Shown here: piece after piece, positions 16,641 through 25,596 of the stretch
How positions within the stretch are numbered: the first letter of the stretch is position 1
How the letters are laid out: every line of letters begins with the position of its first letter
Source: Pararhizobium sp.
GTDB lineage: Bacteria; Pseudomonadota; Alphaproteobacteria; Rhizobiales; Rhizobiaceae
DNA: 64,000 nt
Direction: 5' to 3'
NCBI GenBank assembly: GCA_030655075.1
Contig: JAURWE010000101.1
Span: forward strand, 246,427 to 310,426
Made by a program: the position numbers and the translations under genes
The notes under the pieces: generated by a model
The model's input: the letters and a program-made list of their open reading frames with translations, nothing else
Databases searched by the model: none
What the model was told of the DNA's origin: nothing

Positions 16641-17644
16641 TGGATGCGAGCCTCGCCTTTCCGCTTCTGGCCGCGCTGATCGGCGTGGCGCTGTTCTTCG
16701 ACTTTCTGAACGGCCTGCACGATGCGGCCAATTCAATCGCGACGATCGTCTCAACCCGGGTGCTGCGGCCGCAATATGCGGTCGCCTGGGCAGCTTTCTT
16801 CAATTTCATCGCCTTCCTATTCTTCGGCCTGCATGTGGCCGAAACGCTCGGCACCGGTATCATCAGCCCGGCCATTGTCTCGCCGCAGGTTATCTTTGCC
16901 GCCCTTTCCGGCGCGATCATCTGGAACATCATTACCTGGTACTTCGGCATTCCTTCCAGCTCGTCGCATGCGCTGATCGGCGGCCTTGTCGGCGCCGGGC
17001 TCGCCAAGGTCGGCTGGAGCTCGATCGTCTGGAGCGGCCTACTGAAGACGGTCGCTGCCATTTTCATGTCGCCGATGATCGGCTTTCTGCTGGCGCTGTT
17101 TCTGGTGCTGGTGGTCTCGTGGACCTTCGTGAAACAGACACCCTTTGCGGTCGATCGCACCTTCCGCGTGATGCAGTTCGTCTCGGCCTCGCTCTATTCC
17201 CTCGGCCACGGCGGCAATGACGCGCAGAAGACCATGGGTATCATCGCCGTGCTTCTCTACTCGCAGGGCTATCTCGGCGCCGACTTCTACGTGCCCTTCT
17301 GGGTGGTCATCACCTGCCAGTCGGCCATGGCGCTCGGTACGCTGTTCGGCGGCTGGCGGATCGTTCACACGATGGGATCGAAGATCACCCGGCTGAACCC
17401 TATGCAGGGTTTCTGCGCCGAGACCGCAGGCGCGCTGACGCTGTTCGGGGCAACCTGGCTCGGCATTCCGGTGTCGACCACCCACACGATCACCGGCTCC
17501 ATCGTCGGCGTCGGCGCCGCCCGGCGCATGTCGGCGGTCCGCTGGGGCCTTGCCGGCAATATCGTTATCGCCTGGGTCGTCACCCTGCCCGCCGTCGCCC
17601 TGCTTTCGGCCGGCTTCTACCTGATCGCCAATCTGTTCGGTTAG
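16637..17644 (+). CDS. pit: PiT-family inorganic phosphate transporter
   Basis: A 335-aa inner-membrane permease of the PiT (PHO4) family: low-affinity uptake of phosphate, probably as a metal-phosphate complex with H+. The two inverted-repeat signatures are present: FLNGLHDAANSIATIVSTR near residue 15-33 and SLGHGGNDAQKTMGIIA near 188-204. About ten membrane spans are predictable by eye. The length (about 335) matches the short bacterial PiT form that lacks a long central loop. It forms an operon with the DUF47 gene (4-base overlap) behind a Pho box. Confidence 0.96.
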   Translation: MMDASLAFPLLAALIGVALFFDFLNGLHDAANSIATIVSTRVLRPQYAVAWAAFFNFIAFLFFGLHVAETLGTGIISPAIVSPQVIFAALSGAIIWNIITWYFGIPSSSSHALIGGLVGAGLAKVGWSSIVWSGLLKTVAAIFMSPMIGFLLALFLVLVVSWTFVKQTPFAVDRTFRVMQFVSASLYSLGHGGNDAQKTMGIIAVLLYSQGYLGADFYVPFWVVITCQSAMALGTLFGGWRIVHTMGSKITRLNPMQGFCAETAGALTLFGATWLGIPVSTTHTITGSIVGVGAARRMSAVRWGLAGNIVIAWVVTLPAVALLSAGFYLIANLFG

Positions 17645-17703
17645 GCATCAGGTGCTCGCTGTGTTCCATCGTTGTATGCTTTGTGAACTGATTCTCCGGT
17701 TCG

Positions 17704-18375
17704 ATGCGCAATCCTATGGAAACGTCTCTTTATCTGCCTGTAAAATCTTTTCTCGAAATCGCGGGCTATGCCGTCAAAGGCGAGATTGGCGGCTGTGATC
17801 TTGTCGGTCTCAGCGAGGACGACCCGTCCGTCGTCGTGATCTGCGAGCTGAAACTCAGCTTCAATCTGGAGCTCATCCTTCAGGCCGTCGACAGGGCCGC
17901 CCTTGCCGACGAGGTCTGGATTGCCGCGAAAATATCGGCCAAAGGCAAGGGACGGGAGAGCGATAAACGCTATCGCGATCTCTGCCGCCGCTTGGGCATC
18001 GGCATGCTCGGTGTTTCCGATGGCGGCGAGGTCAGCATAATTGTCGGGTCCATATCCCCCATGCCGCGAACCAATCCGAAACGGCGCTCGCGGCTGATGC
18101 GCGAACATCAGAAGCGGCGCGGCGATCCCGCCCTTGGCGGCAGCACGCGCATACCTGTGATGACGGCCTATCGCCAGCAGGCGCTCGGCTGCGCGGCCAT
18201 CCTTGCCGCCGGACCCTTGCGCGTTCGTGACGTGACATCAGGTGTACCGGAGGCGGGCAAGCTTCTGCTGTCGAATGTCTATGGCTGGTTCGAAAGACTG
18301 GAGAGGGGCGTTTACGGCCTGACCGATGCCGGCCGCGAAGCGTTGCAGCGCTGGCCCCAGCCGGAAGTACGGTAG
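17704..18375 (+). CDS. DUF2161 family, PD-(D/E)XK nuclease-like protein
   Basis: About 223 aa. The N-terminal half looks like a PD-(D/E)XK nuclease fold: GEIGGCDLVGL (residues about 27-37) and VVVICELKLSFNLEL (about 43-57) give the Asp and E-x-K catalytic pattern. A basic linker (NPKRRSRLMREHQKRR, about 124-139) and a C-terminal winged-helix-like region follow. Annotated family members are called putative phosphodiesterases; the true substrate is unknown. A second in-frame ATG (17719) may be the start, since neither has a strong ribosome site. It stands alone between pit and tRNA-Ser. Confidence 0.8.
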   Translation: MRNPMETSLYLPVKSFLEIAGYAVKGEIGGCDLVGLSEDDPSVVVICELKLSFNLELILQAVDRAALADEVWIAAKISAKGKGRESDKRYRDLCRRLGIGMLGVSDGGEVSIIVGSISPMPRTNPKRRSRLMREHQKRRGDPALGGSTRIPVMTAYRQQALGCAAILAAGPLRVRDVTSGVPEAGKLLLSNVYGWFERLERGVYGLTDAGREALQRWPQPEVR

Positions 18376-18413
18376 CGTTGAGAATTTGAACATTGTCAGT
18401 TCTGGGAAAATTC

Positions 18414-18503
18414 TGGCGGACAGGGCGGGATTCGAACCCGCGGTACGCTCTCACGCACACACACTTTCCAGGCGTGCGCCTTAAACCACTCGGCCACCTG
18501 TCC
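18414..18503 (-). tRNA. tRNA-Ser (anticodon GGA)
   Basis: A 90-nt minus-strand gene. The 5' GGACAGG pairs with CCTGTCC before discriminator G and an encoded CCA (18414-18416). The anticodon loop reads CTGGAAA (anticodon GGA, for UCC/UCU), the long variable arm is typical of serine tRNAs, and the T-arm GGTTCGAATCC is intact. Confidence 0.97.
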
Positions 18504-18748
18504 GTTCATACCGCACCGCTGGTCAGCTCGGTGGGGGCCGCCTTGATCTAGAACCAGCGAACCGGCGCGATATATACCGATGATCCACGCCGGATCAACT
18601 GTATTCTGACAGTTTTTTGACGGGACGTGATCGCGCTGGCGCGTTGCTGCCATTGCAGGACGGGCTGATCGCGCCTATCTCTGTCGAGGAATATGAAAAG
18701 CAGTCGTGCCGTAAAAGTCTTGTGGCAGGAAACACGGTTCAGAAATAC

Positions 18749-19066
18749 ATGCGGCTCTTCTTCCGGTTGGCGAGTTTTATTGTTCTGGTGCTGGCGATCT
18801 TTGCCGGGGCTATCGATTCCATCCAGTCGGTGTCCGCGTCTGAGCCGGTACTGACCGCCACGGGTGCCGCATGGTTCGCCTTCAGCCCATCAACGCTCAA
18901 TATGATGCAGGCCGTGGTGCAACGCTATCTCCACCCGGCGATCTGGGATCCGGGCATCCAGTGGGTGCTGCTGCAGCCAGCCTTTGCGGTGCTTTTGGCC
19001 CTGTCGCTGATCCTGTGGATGATCGGCTACAAGCGGCGGCCGATTGCAGGACGTTTTACGGCCTGA
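18749..19066 (+). CDS. small membrane protein of unknown function
   Basis: About 105 aa if it starts at the ATG at 18749; the frame is open back to 18617 but the extra residues look non-coding. Two hydrophobic helices are clear, residues about 5-25 (FFRLASFIVLVLAIFAGAI) and about 78-97 (LLQPAFAVLLALSLILWMIG), separated by a loop with TLNMMQAVVQRYLHPAIWDPG and ending in a basic tail YKRRP. I do not recognise a function. It may belong to a conserved rhizobial inner-membrane family. Start uncertain for lack of a good ribosome site. Confidence 0.65.
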   Translation: MRLFFRLASFIVLVLAIFAGAIDSIQSVSASEPVLTATGAAWFAFSPSTLNMMQAVVQRYLHPAIWDPGIQWVLLQPAFAVLLALSLILWMIGYKRRPIAGRFTA

Positions 19067-19157
19067 TCTGCTTTTTAAGACCATTCGTGCCGGTCTGATG
19101 ACCGGTTCCATTCCTGTTTCTGATAATCGACAGCCGCATGGCGGCAAGGAGGATACG

Positions 19158-19817
19158 ATGTCCCTGTTGGATATGTTCAGCAAGAAAACCGCAATGCCGA
19201 GCCCCGATACAGCGCTTCCCGGCCGAAGCACGCCGGAGACGGTGCCCGCCAATCATTTTGTCAACGGCCGGGCGCTGAAAGGCCCCTATCCAGAGGGTAG
19301 TAAGCAGGTGCTGCTCGGCATGGGCTGCTTCTGGGGCGCCGAGCGCCTGCTGTGGGCCATTCCCGGCGTCTGGGTGACGGCTGTCGGCTATGCCGGCGGC
19401 ATCACGCCGAACCCGACCTATCGCGAGACCACGACCGGGTTGACCGGCCACGCCGAAGTGGTTCTGGTGGTCTATGATCCGAAGGTGGTTTCGCTGTCGC
19501 AGCTGCTGAAAACGTTCTTCGAGGAACACGACCCGACGCAGGGCATGCGCCAGGGCAATGATGTCGGCACGACCTACCGCTCGGCGATCTATACCTATGA
19601 TGCCGAGCAGCTGGCCGAGGCGGCGGCGGCGCGCGATGCGTTCCAGAGCGCGCTGACGGCTTCCGGCCATTCGGCCAGGATCACCACGGAAATCGGACCG
19701 GCCGAGACCTTCTACTTTGCCGATGGTGACCACCAGCAATATCTGGCCAAGAACCCGAACGGCTATTGCGGCCTCAAGGGCACCGGCGTCAGCTGCCCCA
19801 TTCCACAGCGCGCCTGA
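19158..19817 (+). CDS. msrA: peptide-methionine (S)-S-oxide reductase MsrA
   Basis: A 219-aa protein that reduces methionine-S-sulfoxide in oxidised proteins. The catalytic motif GCFWGAE (Cys about residue 56) lies after an N-terminal extension of about 50 residues, and family blocks YAGG, GHAEVV, FFEEHDPTQ, GNDVGTQYRS-like and YHQQYL-like follow. A second cysteine pair lies at the C-terminal GYCGLKGTGVSCP, probably resolving cysteines. AAGGAGG lies 7 bases before the chosen ATG. It is followed by a terminator, so it is probably monocistronic. Confidence 0.95.
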   Translation: MSLLDMFSKKTAMPSPDTALPGRSTPETVPANHFVNGRALKGPYPEGSKQVLLGMGCFWGAERLLWAIPGVWVTAVGYAGGITPNPTYRETTTGLTGHAEVVLVVYDPKVVSLSQLLKTFFEEHDPTQGMRQGNDVGTTYRSAIYTYDAEQLAEAAAARDAFQSALTASGHSARITTEIGPAETFYFADGDHQQYLAKNPNGYCGLKGTGVSCPIPQRA

Positions 19818-19826
19818 TGAACTCTT

Positions 19827-19870
19827 GCCCTGGAGCCGCCTCTTGCAGGCGCTCCATGGCCCTGTTTTTT
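19827..19870 (+). terminator. rho-independent terminator after msrA
   Basis: An imperfect stem GCC-TGGAG-CGCCT / AGGCG-CTCCA-GGC (19827-19860, one bulge and one mismatch) is followed within five bases by TTTTTT (19865-19870). Confidence 0.65.
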
Positions 19871-19896
19871 GATGATTTTTAACCCCGCCGGCTTTT

Positions 19897-19906
19897 TTAC
19901 CAATTG
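19897..19906. promoter_or_regulatory. TTACCAATTG half-site upstream of the BMP binding protein
   Basis: TTACCAATTG lies about 145 bases before the binding-protein gene. The same core forms a perfect palindrome TACCAATTGGTA at 21485-21496 upstream of the transporter ATPase gene. A common repressor of the nucleoside uptake genes is inferred, not shown. Confidence 0.35.
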
Positions 19907-20049
19907 AAAAATTTCTGGTGAATTTTTTGGGAAGGCGTGCAAGGATGCCTGAGGCCAGCACCTCGAAGAGGGTGGCGGTTCCGCAGAACATGCCTGCCAA
20001 AGGCTTGCGGGAGGACCCAAAAGATCAATAGGAAAAACAGGGCTGCACC

Positions 20050-21042
20050 ATGAAAAAAACCCTTCTCAGTCTCCTTGCCGTGGCCGCGATGTCGACAACC
20101 GCGCTGGCGGCCGACATCAAGCCGGCGATCATCTACGATCTGGGCGGCAAGTTCGACAAGTCGTTCAACGAGGCGGCCTTCAACGGCGCCGAAAAGTTCA
20201 AGGCCGAGTCCGGCATCGAATATCGCGAATTTGAAATCGCCAACGACGCCCAGCGCGAACAGGCGCTTCGCCGCTTTGCCGGCGACGGCAACAACCCGAT
20301 CGTCATGGCGGGCTTTTCCTGGGCCGAGACGCTTGAAAAGGTCTCTGCCGATTATCCGGACACGAAGTTCGCCATCATCGACATGGTTGTCGACAAGCCG
20401 AACGTGAAGTCGGTCGTCTTCAAGGAACAGGAAGGTTCCTACCTCGTCGGCCTGCTGGCCGGCCTCGCCTCCAAGAGCAAGACGGTTTCCTTCGTTGGCG
20501 GCATGGACATTCCGCTAATCCACAAGTTCTCCTGCGGCTATGTTGGCGGCGCAAAAGCTTCAGGCCCGGATGTGAAGGTTCTGGAAGCCTTTACCGGCAC
20601 GACGCCGGACGCTTGGAACGACCCGGTCAAGGGCGGCGAGATCACCAAGTCGCAGATCGACCAGGGTTCCGACGTCGTTTATCACGCGGCCGGCGGCACC
20701 GGTGTCGGTGTTCTCCAAGCCGCAGCGGATGCCGGCAAGCTGGGCATCGGCGTGGATTCGAACCAGAACGCCCTTCAGCCGGGCAAGGTCCTGACCTCGA
20801 TGCTGAAGCGCGTCGATGTCGCCGTCTACGATGCGTTCACATCGGCCAAGGACGACAAGTTCACCTTCGGCATTTCCAACCTTGGTCTCAAGGAAGATGG
20901 CGTCGGTTACGCAGTCGACGACAACAACAAGGCGCTGATCACGCCGGAAATGACGGCTGCCGTCGAAAAGGCCAAGGCCGATATCATTGCCGGTACGGTG
21001 ACGGTTCACGACTACATGTCGGACGAAGCCTGCCCCTATTGA
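20050..21042 (+). CDS. BMP-family nucleoside-binding periplasmic protein
   Basis: A 330-aa substrate-binding protein of the basic membrane protein (BMP/PnrA-like) family, which binds purine and other nucleosides for ABC importers. A signal peptide (residues 1-20, MKKTLLSLLAVAAMSTTALA) ends in an AxA signal peptidase I site rather than a lipobox, so it should be a free periplasmic protein. Family segments are IYDLGGKFDKSFNEAAF, VMAGFSWAE, GSYLVGLLAG, FVGGMDIPLI and DVVYHAAGGTGVGV. It precedes the matching ATPase and permeases by about 500 bases, with a strong terminator and slyX in between, so it is probably transcribed separately and more strongly. Confidence 0.93.
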   Translation: MKKTLLSLLAVAAMSTTALAADIKPAIIYDLGGKFDKSFNEAAFNGAEKFKAESGIEYREFEIANDAQREQALRRFAGDGNNPIVMAGFSWAETLEKVSADYPDTKFAIIDMVVDKPNVKSVVFKEQEGSYLVGLLAGLASKSKTVSFVGGMDIPLIHKFSCGYVGGAKASGPDVKVLEAFTGTTPDAWNDPVKGGEITKSQIDQGSDVVYHAAGGTGVGVLQAAADAGKLGIGVDSNQNALQPGKVLTSMLKRVDVAVYDAFTSAKDDKFTFGISNLGLKEDGVGYAVDDNNKALITPEMTAAVEKAKADIIAGTVTVHDYMSDEACPY

Positions 21043-21072
21043 TCGCTGCCCGCAGCATCACAATACAAAGAG

Positions 21073-21102
21073 CCGCCGGACCCACAAGGTCCGGCGGTTT
21101 TT
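21073..21102 (+). terminator. strong rho-independent terminator after the BMP binding protein
   Basis: A perfect 10-bp GC-rich stem (21073-21082 with 21088-21097), 5-base loop CACAA and five Ts (21098-21102). Confidence 0.9.
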
Positions 21103-21114
21103 CTTCATCACGGC

Positions 21115-21378
21115 TCAATAATGGGGCGGCCTTGTATTGGCCGGTGCCTCCAGACCCTGCTCCTCGAGCGACAGGAAACGCTCGGTCAGCCGGTCGAGCT
21201 TGGCGCGGACCTGCTCGACAACCGTCCACTGGGTGGCCAGCTGATCGGACAGTTCCTCGATCGTCTTGGCCTGATGGGCCAGCGTTTCTTCCAGATGGGT
21301 GATGCGCTCGTTTTCGTCTGTCACGTCCGCCGTCCTTTGAAAATCTTCAGCCTGTCCGGCTGCCATTTGGCGATACAT
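21115..21378 (-). CDS. slyX: SlyX family protein
   Basis: About 87 aa of mostly charged amphipathic helix: NERITHLEETLAHQAKTIEELSDQL and the C-terminal APANTRPPHY are typical of SlyX, whose function is unknown. Heptad spacing of Ile/Leu suggests a coiled coil (about residues 22-70). In-frame ATGs at 21390, 21378 and 21366 are possible; GAGAG lies 5 bases before 21378. The gene is on the opposite strand to the nucleoside genes and separates the binding protein from its transporter. Confidence 0.8.
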   Translation of the reverse strand: MYRQMAAGQAEDFQRTADVTDENERITHLEETLAHQAKTIEELSDQLATQWTVVEQVRAKLDRLTERFLSLEEQGLEAPANTRPPHY

Positions 21379-21484
21379 GTGGACTCTCATTATCGAACTG
21401 TCGAGAGTTGATATCGGCGAAGGCAGCACAGAAGGCCGGAATGAACTTTTTGGCTTCCGCCCCGGCAATTCGATGCTAAACCTA

Positions 21485-21496
21485 TACCAATTGGTA
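21485..21496. promoter_or_regulatory. palindromic operator candidate TACCAATTGGTA
   Basis: A perfect 12-base palindrome in the 184-base gap between divergent slyX and the nucleoside-transporter ATPase gene. Its half-site recurs at 19897-19906. Size and symmetry suit a dimeric repressor; the factor is not identified. Confidence 0.45.
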
Positions 21497-21562
21497 AAAA
21501 AATGAACGGCCCGGTCCGCAAGGGAAAGCGGAGACGGGGACAACCGGGGAACACAGGCAGAT

Positions 21563-23097
21563 ATGAGCGATATTGCCATCGAACTGCGCGGCATCGACAA
21601 GAGTTTCGGTCTCGTGCATGCCAACAAGAACATCAACCTCATCGTCCGCAAGGGCACGATCCACGGCATCATCGGTGAAAACGGCGCCGGAAAATCGACC
21701 CTGATGTCGATCCTCTACGGCTTCTACCAGGCGGACAAGGGCGAGATCGTCGTCGATGGCCAGACCATCACCATCAAGGATCCGAATGCCGCCATCGCTG
21801 CCGGCATCGGCATGGTGCATCAGCATTTCATGCTGGTGGAAAACTTCAGCGTGCTCGAAAACGTCATGCTCGGGGCCGAGGAAAGCCAGATCCTCAACAC
21901 CAGCATCGCCAAGGCACGGGTCGCGCTGAAGCAGCTGGAAAAGGACTATGCGCTCGAGGTCGATCCCGATGCGGTCATCGAGGAACTGCCTGTTGGTATC
22001 CAGCAGCGTGTGGAAATTCTGAAAGCGCTTTACCGCAAGGCCGACATTCTCATTCTCGACGAGCCAACCGGCGTTCTCACCCCGGCCGAAGCCGATCACC
22101 TTTTCCGCATCCTGCGCCAGCTGAAGGACCAGGGCAAAACCGTCATTCTCATCACCCACAAGCTGCGCGAGATCATGGCGATCACCGACGAGGTGTCGGT
22201 GATGCGGCGCGGCGAGATGGTGGCGACCCGCACCACGTCGAAGACCTCGGTGGAGGAGCTCGCCGAGCTGATGGTCGGCCGCCGAGTGCTTCTGCGCGTC
22301 GACAAGGGCGAGGCCAATCCGGGTCCGGTCACCTTCTCGGTGAAGAACCTGACGGTGCGCGACAGCCGGGGCGTCACCATGGTGGACGACGTCTCCTTCG
22401 ACATCCGCGCTGGCGAGATCGTCGGCATTGCCGGCGTGGCGGGCAATGGCCAGTCGGAGCTGCTGGAGGCGGTTTCCGGCATTCGCAAGGCGGTCTCGGG
22501 CACCGTGCTTCTCAATGGCAATGCCATTGCGGTGACCGGACAGGCTGACCCGCGCGACCTGCGCGCCGCGGCCTTGCCCATGTGCCGGAGGACCGCCATC
22601 ATGTCGGGCTGGTGCTGAAATTCGAGGAGAGCGAAAACGCTATCCTTGGCTACCACGACGATGCCCGCTACGTGAAAGGCGCCTTTCTCGACATCGATGC
22701 CATTCGCAAGGATGCCGAAGACAAGATCCAGAAATACGACATCCGCCCGCCGAACGCCCGGCTGAAGACCGCCAATTTCTCCGGTGGCAACCAGCAGAAG
22801 ATCGTGCTGGCGCGCGAGATGGAGCAGGACCCGGATGTGCTGATCATCGGCCAGCCGACACGCGGCGTCGATGTCGGCGCCATCGAATTCATCCACCGGC
22901 GCATTATCGAGATGCGCGACCAGGGCAAGGCGGTGCTGCTCGTTTCCGTCGAGCTCGACGAGATCCGCGCACTGTCCGACCGCATCATCGTCATGTTCGC
23001 CGGCCGGGTGATGGGCGAGCGCACGCCGGACGCCACTGAAGGTGAACTGGGCCTGCTGATGGCCGGTGTCGATGGCCGCAAGGAGGCTGCCGAATGA
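21563..23097 (+). pseudogene. nucleoside ABC importer ATPase, interrupted by a one-base deletion
   Basis: Two overlapping reading frames (21563-22618 and 22582-23097) together make one duplicated-ATPase protein of about 511 aa, as in YufO/NupO-type sugar/nucleoside importers. Domain 1 has Walker A GENGAGKST, GIQQRVEIL and ILILDEPTGVLT. Domain 2 has a degenerate Walker A GVAGNGQSE, signature SGGNQQK and LIIGQPTRGVD. The frame breaks at about 22568-22571, where GCGGCC stands in place of an expected GCGGGCC: one extra G restores RDLRAAGLAHVPEDRHHVGL, a conserved segment. Everything else, including overlap with the next gene, is intact, so a sequencing/assembly slip or a very recent mutation is likely. 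If real, the importer would lack a working second ATPase domain. Confidence 0.9.
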
Positions 23098-24227
23098 GCA
23101 ATCCTTACGCAAAACTTCCCGGCTGGGCCGAGTATGGCCTGATCCCGCTGATCAATCTCGCCGTCGCCTTTCTGGTCGCCGGGCTCGTCGTTCTGCTGGT
23201 CGGCGAAAATCCGCTCGATGCGGCCTATCACATGATCAACGGCGCCTTCGGGCGCGGCGAATATATCGGCTACACGCTCTATTACGCCACCACCTTCATC
23301 TTCACCGGCCTTGCCGTGGCCGTGGCCTTTCATGCCGGCCTGTTCAACATCGGCGGTGAAGGCCAGGCCTACATTGGCGGCATTGGCGTGGCGCTGACCT
23401 GTCTCTGGCTCGACAAGAGCATGCCCTGGTTTGTGGTGTTTCCGCTGGCCGTCCTCGGGTCTGCCGCCTTCGGCGCGCTCTGGGCCTTCCTGCCCGGCTG
23501 GCTGCAGGCCAAACGTGGCAGCCATATCGTCATCACGACGATCATGTTCAATTTCATCGCCTCTAGCCTGATGGTCTATCTTCTGACCAAGGTGCTGAAG
23601 CCGCTCGGCCAGATGGCGCCGCAGACGCGGACCTTCGATGGGGGCGGTCAGCTGCCGCGCCTCGACTGGCTGCTGGCTGCCGTTGGGCTGGATATCGGCA
23701 CCGCGCCGTTCAACATTTCTTTCCTCTTGGCACTTGCCGCCGCCTTCGGCGTCTGGGTGCTGATCTGGCGCACCAAACTCGGCTACGAAATGCGCACCAT
23801 GGGCCACAGCCCGGCTGCGGCGCGGTATGCCGGCATTGGTGAGACGCGCATCACCATCATCGCCATGATGATTTCAGGCGCGCTGGCCGGGATGATGGCA
23901 ATGAACCCGATCATGGGCGAGCAGCACCGCATGCAGCTGGATTTCGTGCAGGGTGCCGGCTTCGTCGGCATCGCGGTGGCACTGATGGGCCGCTCGCATC
24001 CCGCAGGAATTATCCCCGCCGCCATTCTGTTTGGCATGCTCTACCAGGGCGGTGCCGAGATCGCCTTTGAAATGCCGGCGATCTCGCGTGACATGATCGT
24101 CATCATCCAGGGTCTGGTCATCCTGTTTGCCGGTGCGCTGGAAAACATGTTCCGCCCTGCGGTGGGCAACGCTCTGGCGGCGCTCTCTGCCCGTGCGGCC
24201 CATGCAAAACTGGCGAAGGGAGCCTGA
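23094..24227 (+). CDS. nucleoside ABC importer permease 1
   Basis: A 377-aa inner-membrane permease of the BPD_transp_2 (branched-chain/ribose type) family, YufP/NupP-like. Around nine to ten hydrophobic segments are visible. The family core AFHAGLFNIGGEGQAYIGGIG is at about residues 79-99 and the EAA-like coupling segment GYEMRTMGHSPAAARYAGI at about 229-247. The start overlaps the ATPase stop by 4 bases (ATGA), showing it belongs to the same operon and supporting the ATPase's real C-terminus. Confidence 0.92.
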   Translation: MSNPYAKLPGWAEYGLIPLINLAVAFLVAGLVVLLVGENPLDAAYHMINGAFGRGEYIGYTLYYATTFIFTGLAVAVAFHAGLFNIGGEGQAYIGGIGVALTCLWLDKSMPWFVVFPLAVLGSAAFGALWAFLPGWLQAKRGSHIVITTIMFNFIASSLMVYLLTKVLKPLGQMAPQTRTFDGGGQLPRLDWLLAAVGLDIGTAPFNISFLLALAAAFGVWVLIWRTKLGYEMRTMGHSPAAARYAGIGETRITIIAMMISGALAGMMAMNPIMGEQHRMQLDFVQGAGFVGIAVALMGRSHPAGIIPAAILFGMLYQGGAEIAFEMPAISRDMIVIIQGLVILFAGALENMFRPAVGNALAALSARAAHAKLAKGA

Positions 24228-24230
24228 TCC

Positions 24231-25202
24231 ATGGATGCGTTTCACACGATCATCGTTCTCCTCGAATCAACCATCCGCGTCTCCGTGCCGCTGATCTTCG
24301 CGGCCCTTGCCGGTATCTTCACAGAACGGGCCGGGGTCTTCGACATCGGCCTTGAGGGCAAGATGCTGGGCGCTGCCTTTGCGGCCGGGGCGGTTGCCGC
24401 CGTTACCGGATCGGTCATGGCCGGGCTTCTGGCCGCCATCCTCATCTCCGTGCTGCTTTCGCTGGTGCATGGCTATGCCTCGATCACCCAGCGGGGCAGC
24501 CAGATCGTCTCCGGCGTCGCCATCAACTTCATCGTCTTCGGCTCGACGGTCATTCTGGGTGAAGCCTGGTTCAAGCAGGGCGGCCGCACGCCGGCGCTCA
24601 GCGAAGGCGCCCGCTTCCAGACCATCCACCTGCCCTTTGCCGATCAGGTCCGCGAGGTGCCGATCCTGGGGCCGATCTATGCGGATATCCTGTCGGGCCA
24701 GTTCATGCTGACTTACCTTGCCTTTGCCATGGTGCCGATCACCTGGTGGATCCTTTATCGCACCCGTTTCGGCCTGCGCCTGCGCGCCGTCGGCGAAAAC
24801 CCGGGCGCCGTCGATACCGCCGGGATCTCGGTCATCTGGATGCGCTACAAGGCCGTCATCTGCTGCGGCATTCTCTGCGGCTTTGCCGGGGCCTATCTGT
24901 CGCTCGCCATGACCGCCGGCTTCGTCAAGGGCATGACGGCCGGCAAGGGCTATATCGCGCTGGCGGCGCTGATCTTTGCCAAGTGGAAACCGGTCAACGT
25001 CATGCTCGCCTGTCTGCTTTTCGGCTTCTTGGATGCGTTTGCCATCCGCATGCAGGGCAATTCCCTGCCGATCATCGGCCAGGTACCGGTGCAGCTGATC
25101 CAGGCACTGCCCTATATCCTCACCGTCATCCTCTTGGCCGGCTTCATCGGCAAGGCGATCCCGCCCAAGGCCGGTGGTGTCCCCTATGTGAAGGAGCGCT
25201 AG
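24231..25202 (+). CDS. nucleoside ABC importer permease 2
   Basis: A 323-aa second permease of the same family (YufQ/NupQ-like), expected to pair with the previous one in a heterodimeric channel. Motifs: FTERAGVFDIGLEGKMLGAA (about residues 30-49) and a cytoplasmic coupling region FGLRLRAVGENPGAVDTAGI (about 180-199). It follows the first permease by 3 bases and precedes cdd by 1 base, an unbroken operon. Confidence 0.92.
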   Translation: MDAFHTIIVLLESTIRVSVPLIFAALAGIFTERAGVFDIGLEGKMLGAAFAAGAVAAVTGSVMAGLLAAILISVLLSLVHGYASITQRGSQIVSGVAINFIVFGSTVILGEAWFKQGGRTPALSEGARFQTIHLPFADQVREVPILGPIYADILSGQFMLTYLAFAMVPITWWILYRTRFGLRLRAVGENPGAVDTAGISVIWMRYKAVICCGILCGFAGAYLSLAMTAGFVKGMTAGKGYIALAALIFAKWKPVNVMLACLLFGFLDAFAIRMQGNSLPIIGQVPVQLIQALPYILTVILLAGFIGKAIPPKAGGVPYVKER

Positions 25203-25203
25203 A

Positions 25204-25596
25204 ATGTCGTCCGAGCTTTTTGAAGCGGCCCGCACAGCCATGGCGAAAGCCCATGCGCCCTACTCCAAATTCCCCGTCGGCGCGGCGATCCGGGCCGAGG
25301 ACGGCAAGATCTATTCGGGCGCCAATATCGAGAACCTGTCCTTTCCGGAGGGCTGGTGCGCCGAGACGACCGCCATCAGCCACATGGTTATGGCCGGTCA
25401 ACGCACGATCGTCGAAGTGGCTGTGATTGCCGAGAAGCTGGCGCTCTGCCCGCCCTGTGGCGGCTGCCGCCAGCGGCTGGCCGAATTCTCCGGCGCCAGC
25501 ACGACGATCTATCTCTGCGACGAGACCGGCGTGAAGAAGACGCTGTCGCTCTCCGATCTCCTTCCGCACAGCTTTGAAACCGAAGTGATCGGATGA
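25204..25596 (+). CDS. cdd: cytidine deaminase
   Basis: A 130-aa zinc enzyme converting (deoxy)cytidine to (deoxy)uridine. It is of the small homotetrameric type: the zinc ligand and proton shuttle lie in WCAETTAI (Cys/Glu, about residue 52-54), and the other two cysteines in PCGGCRQRL (about 84-92). The substrate motif GxNIEN appears as SGANIENLSF. AAGGAG lies 9 bases before the ATG. It acts on imported nucleosides just upstream of the phosphorylases and overlaps the next gene by 4 bases. Confidence 0.95.
   Translation: MSSELFEAARTAMAKAHAPYSKFPVGAAIRAEDGKIYSGANIENLSFPEGWCAETTAISHMVMAGQRTIVEVAVIAEKLALCPPCGGCRQRLAEFSGASTTIYLCDETGVKKTLSLSDLLPHSFETEVIG

Noticed and set aside
18414..18503. tRNA-Ser as an integration site for a mobile element
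   Set aside because: No integrase gene, direct repeat of the tRNA 3' end or foreign-looking cargo is visible on either side.
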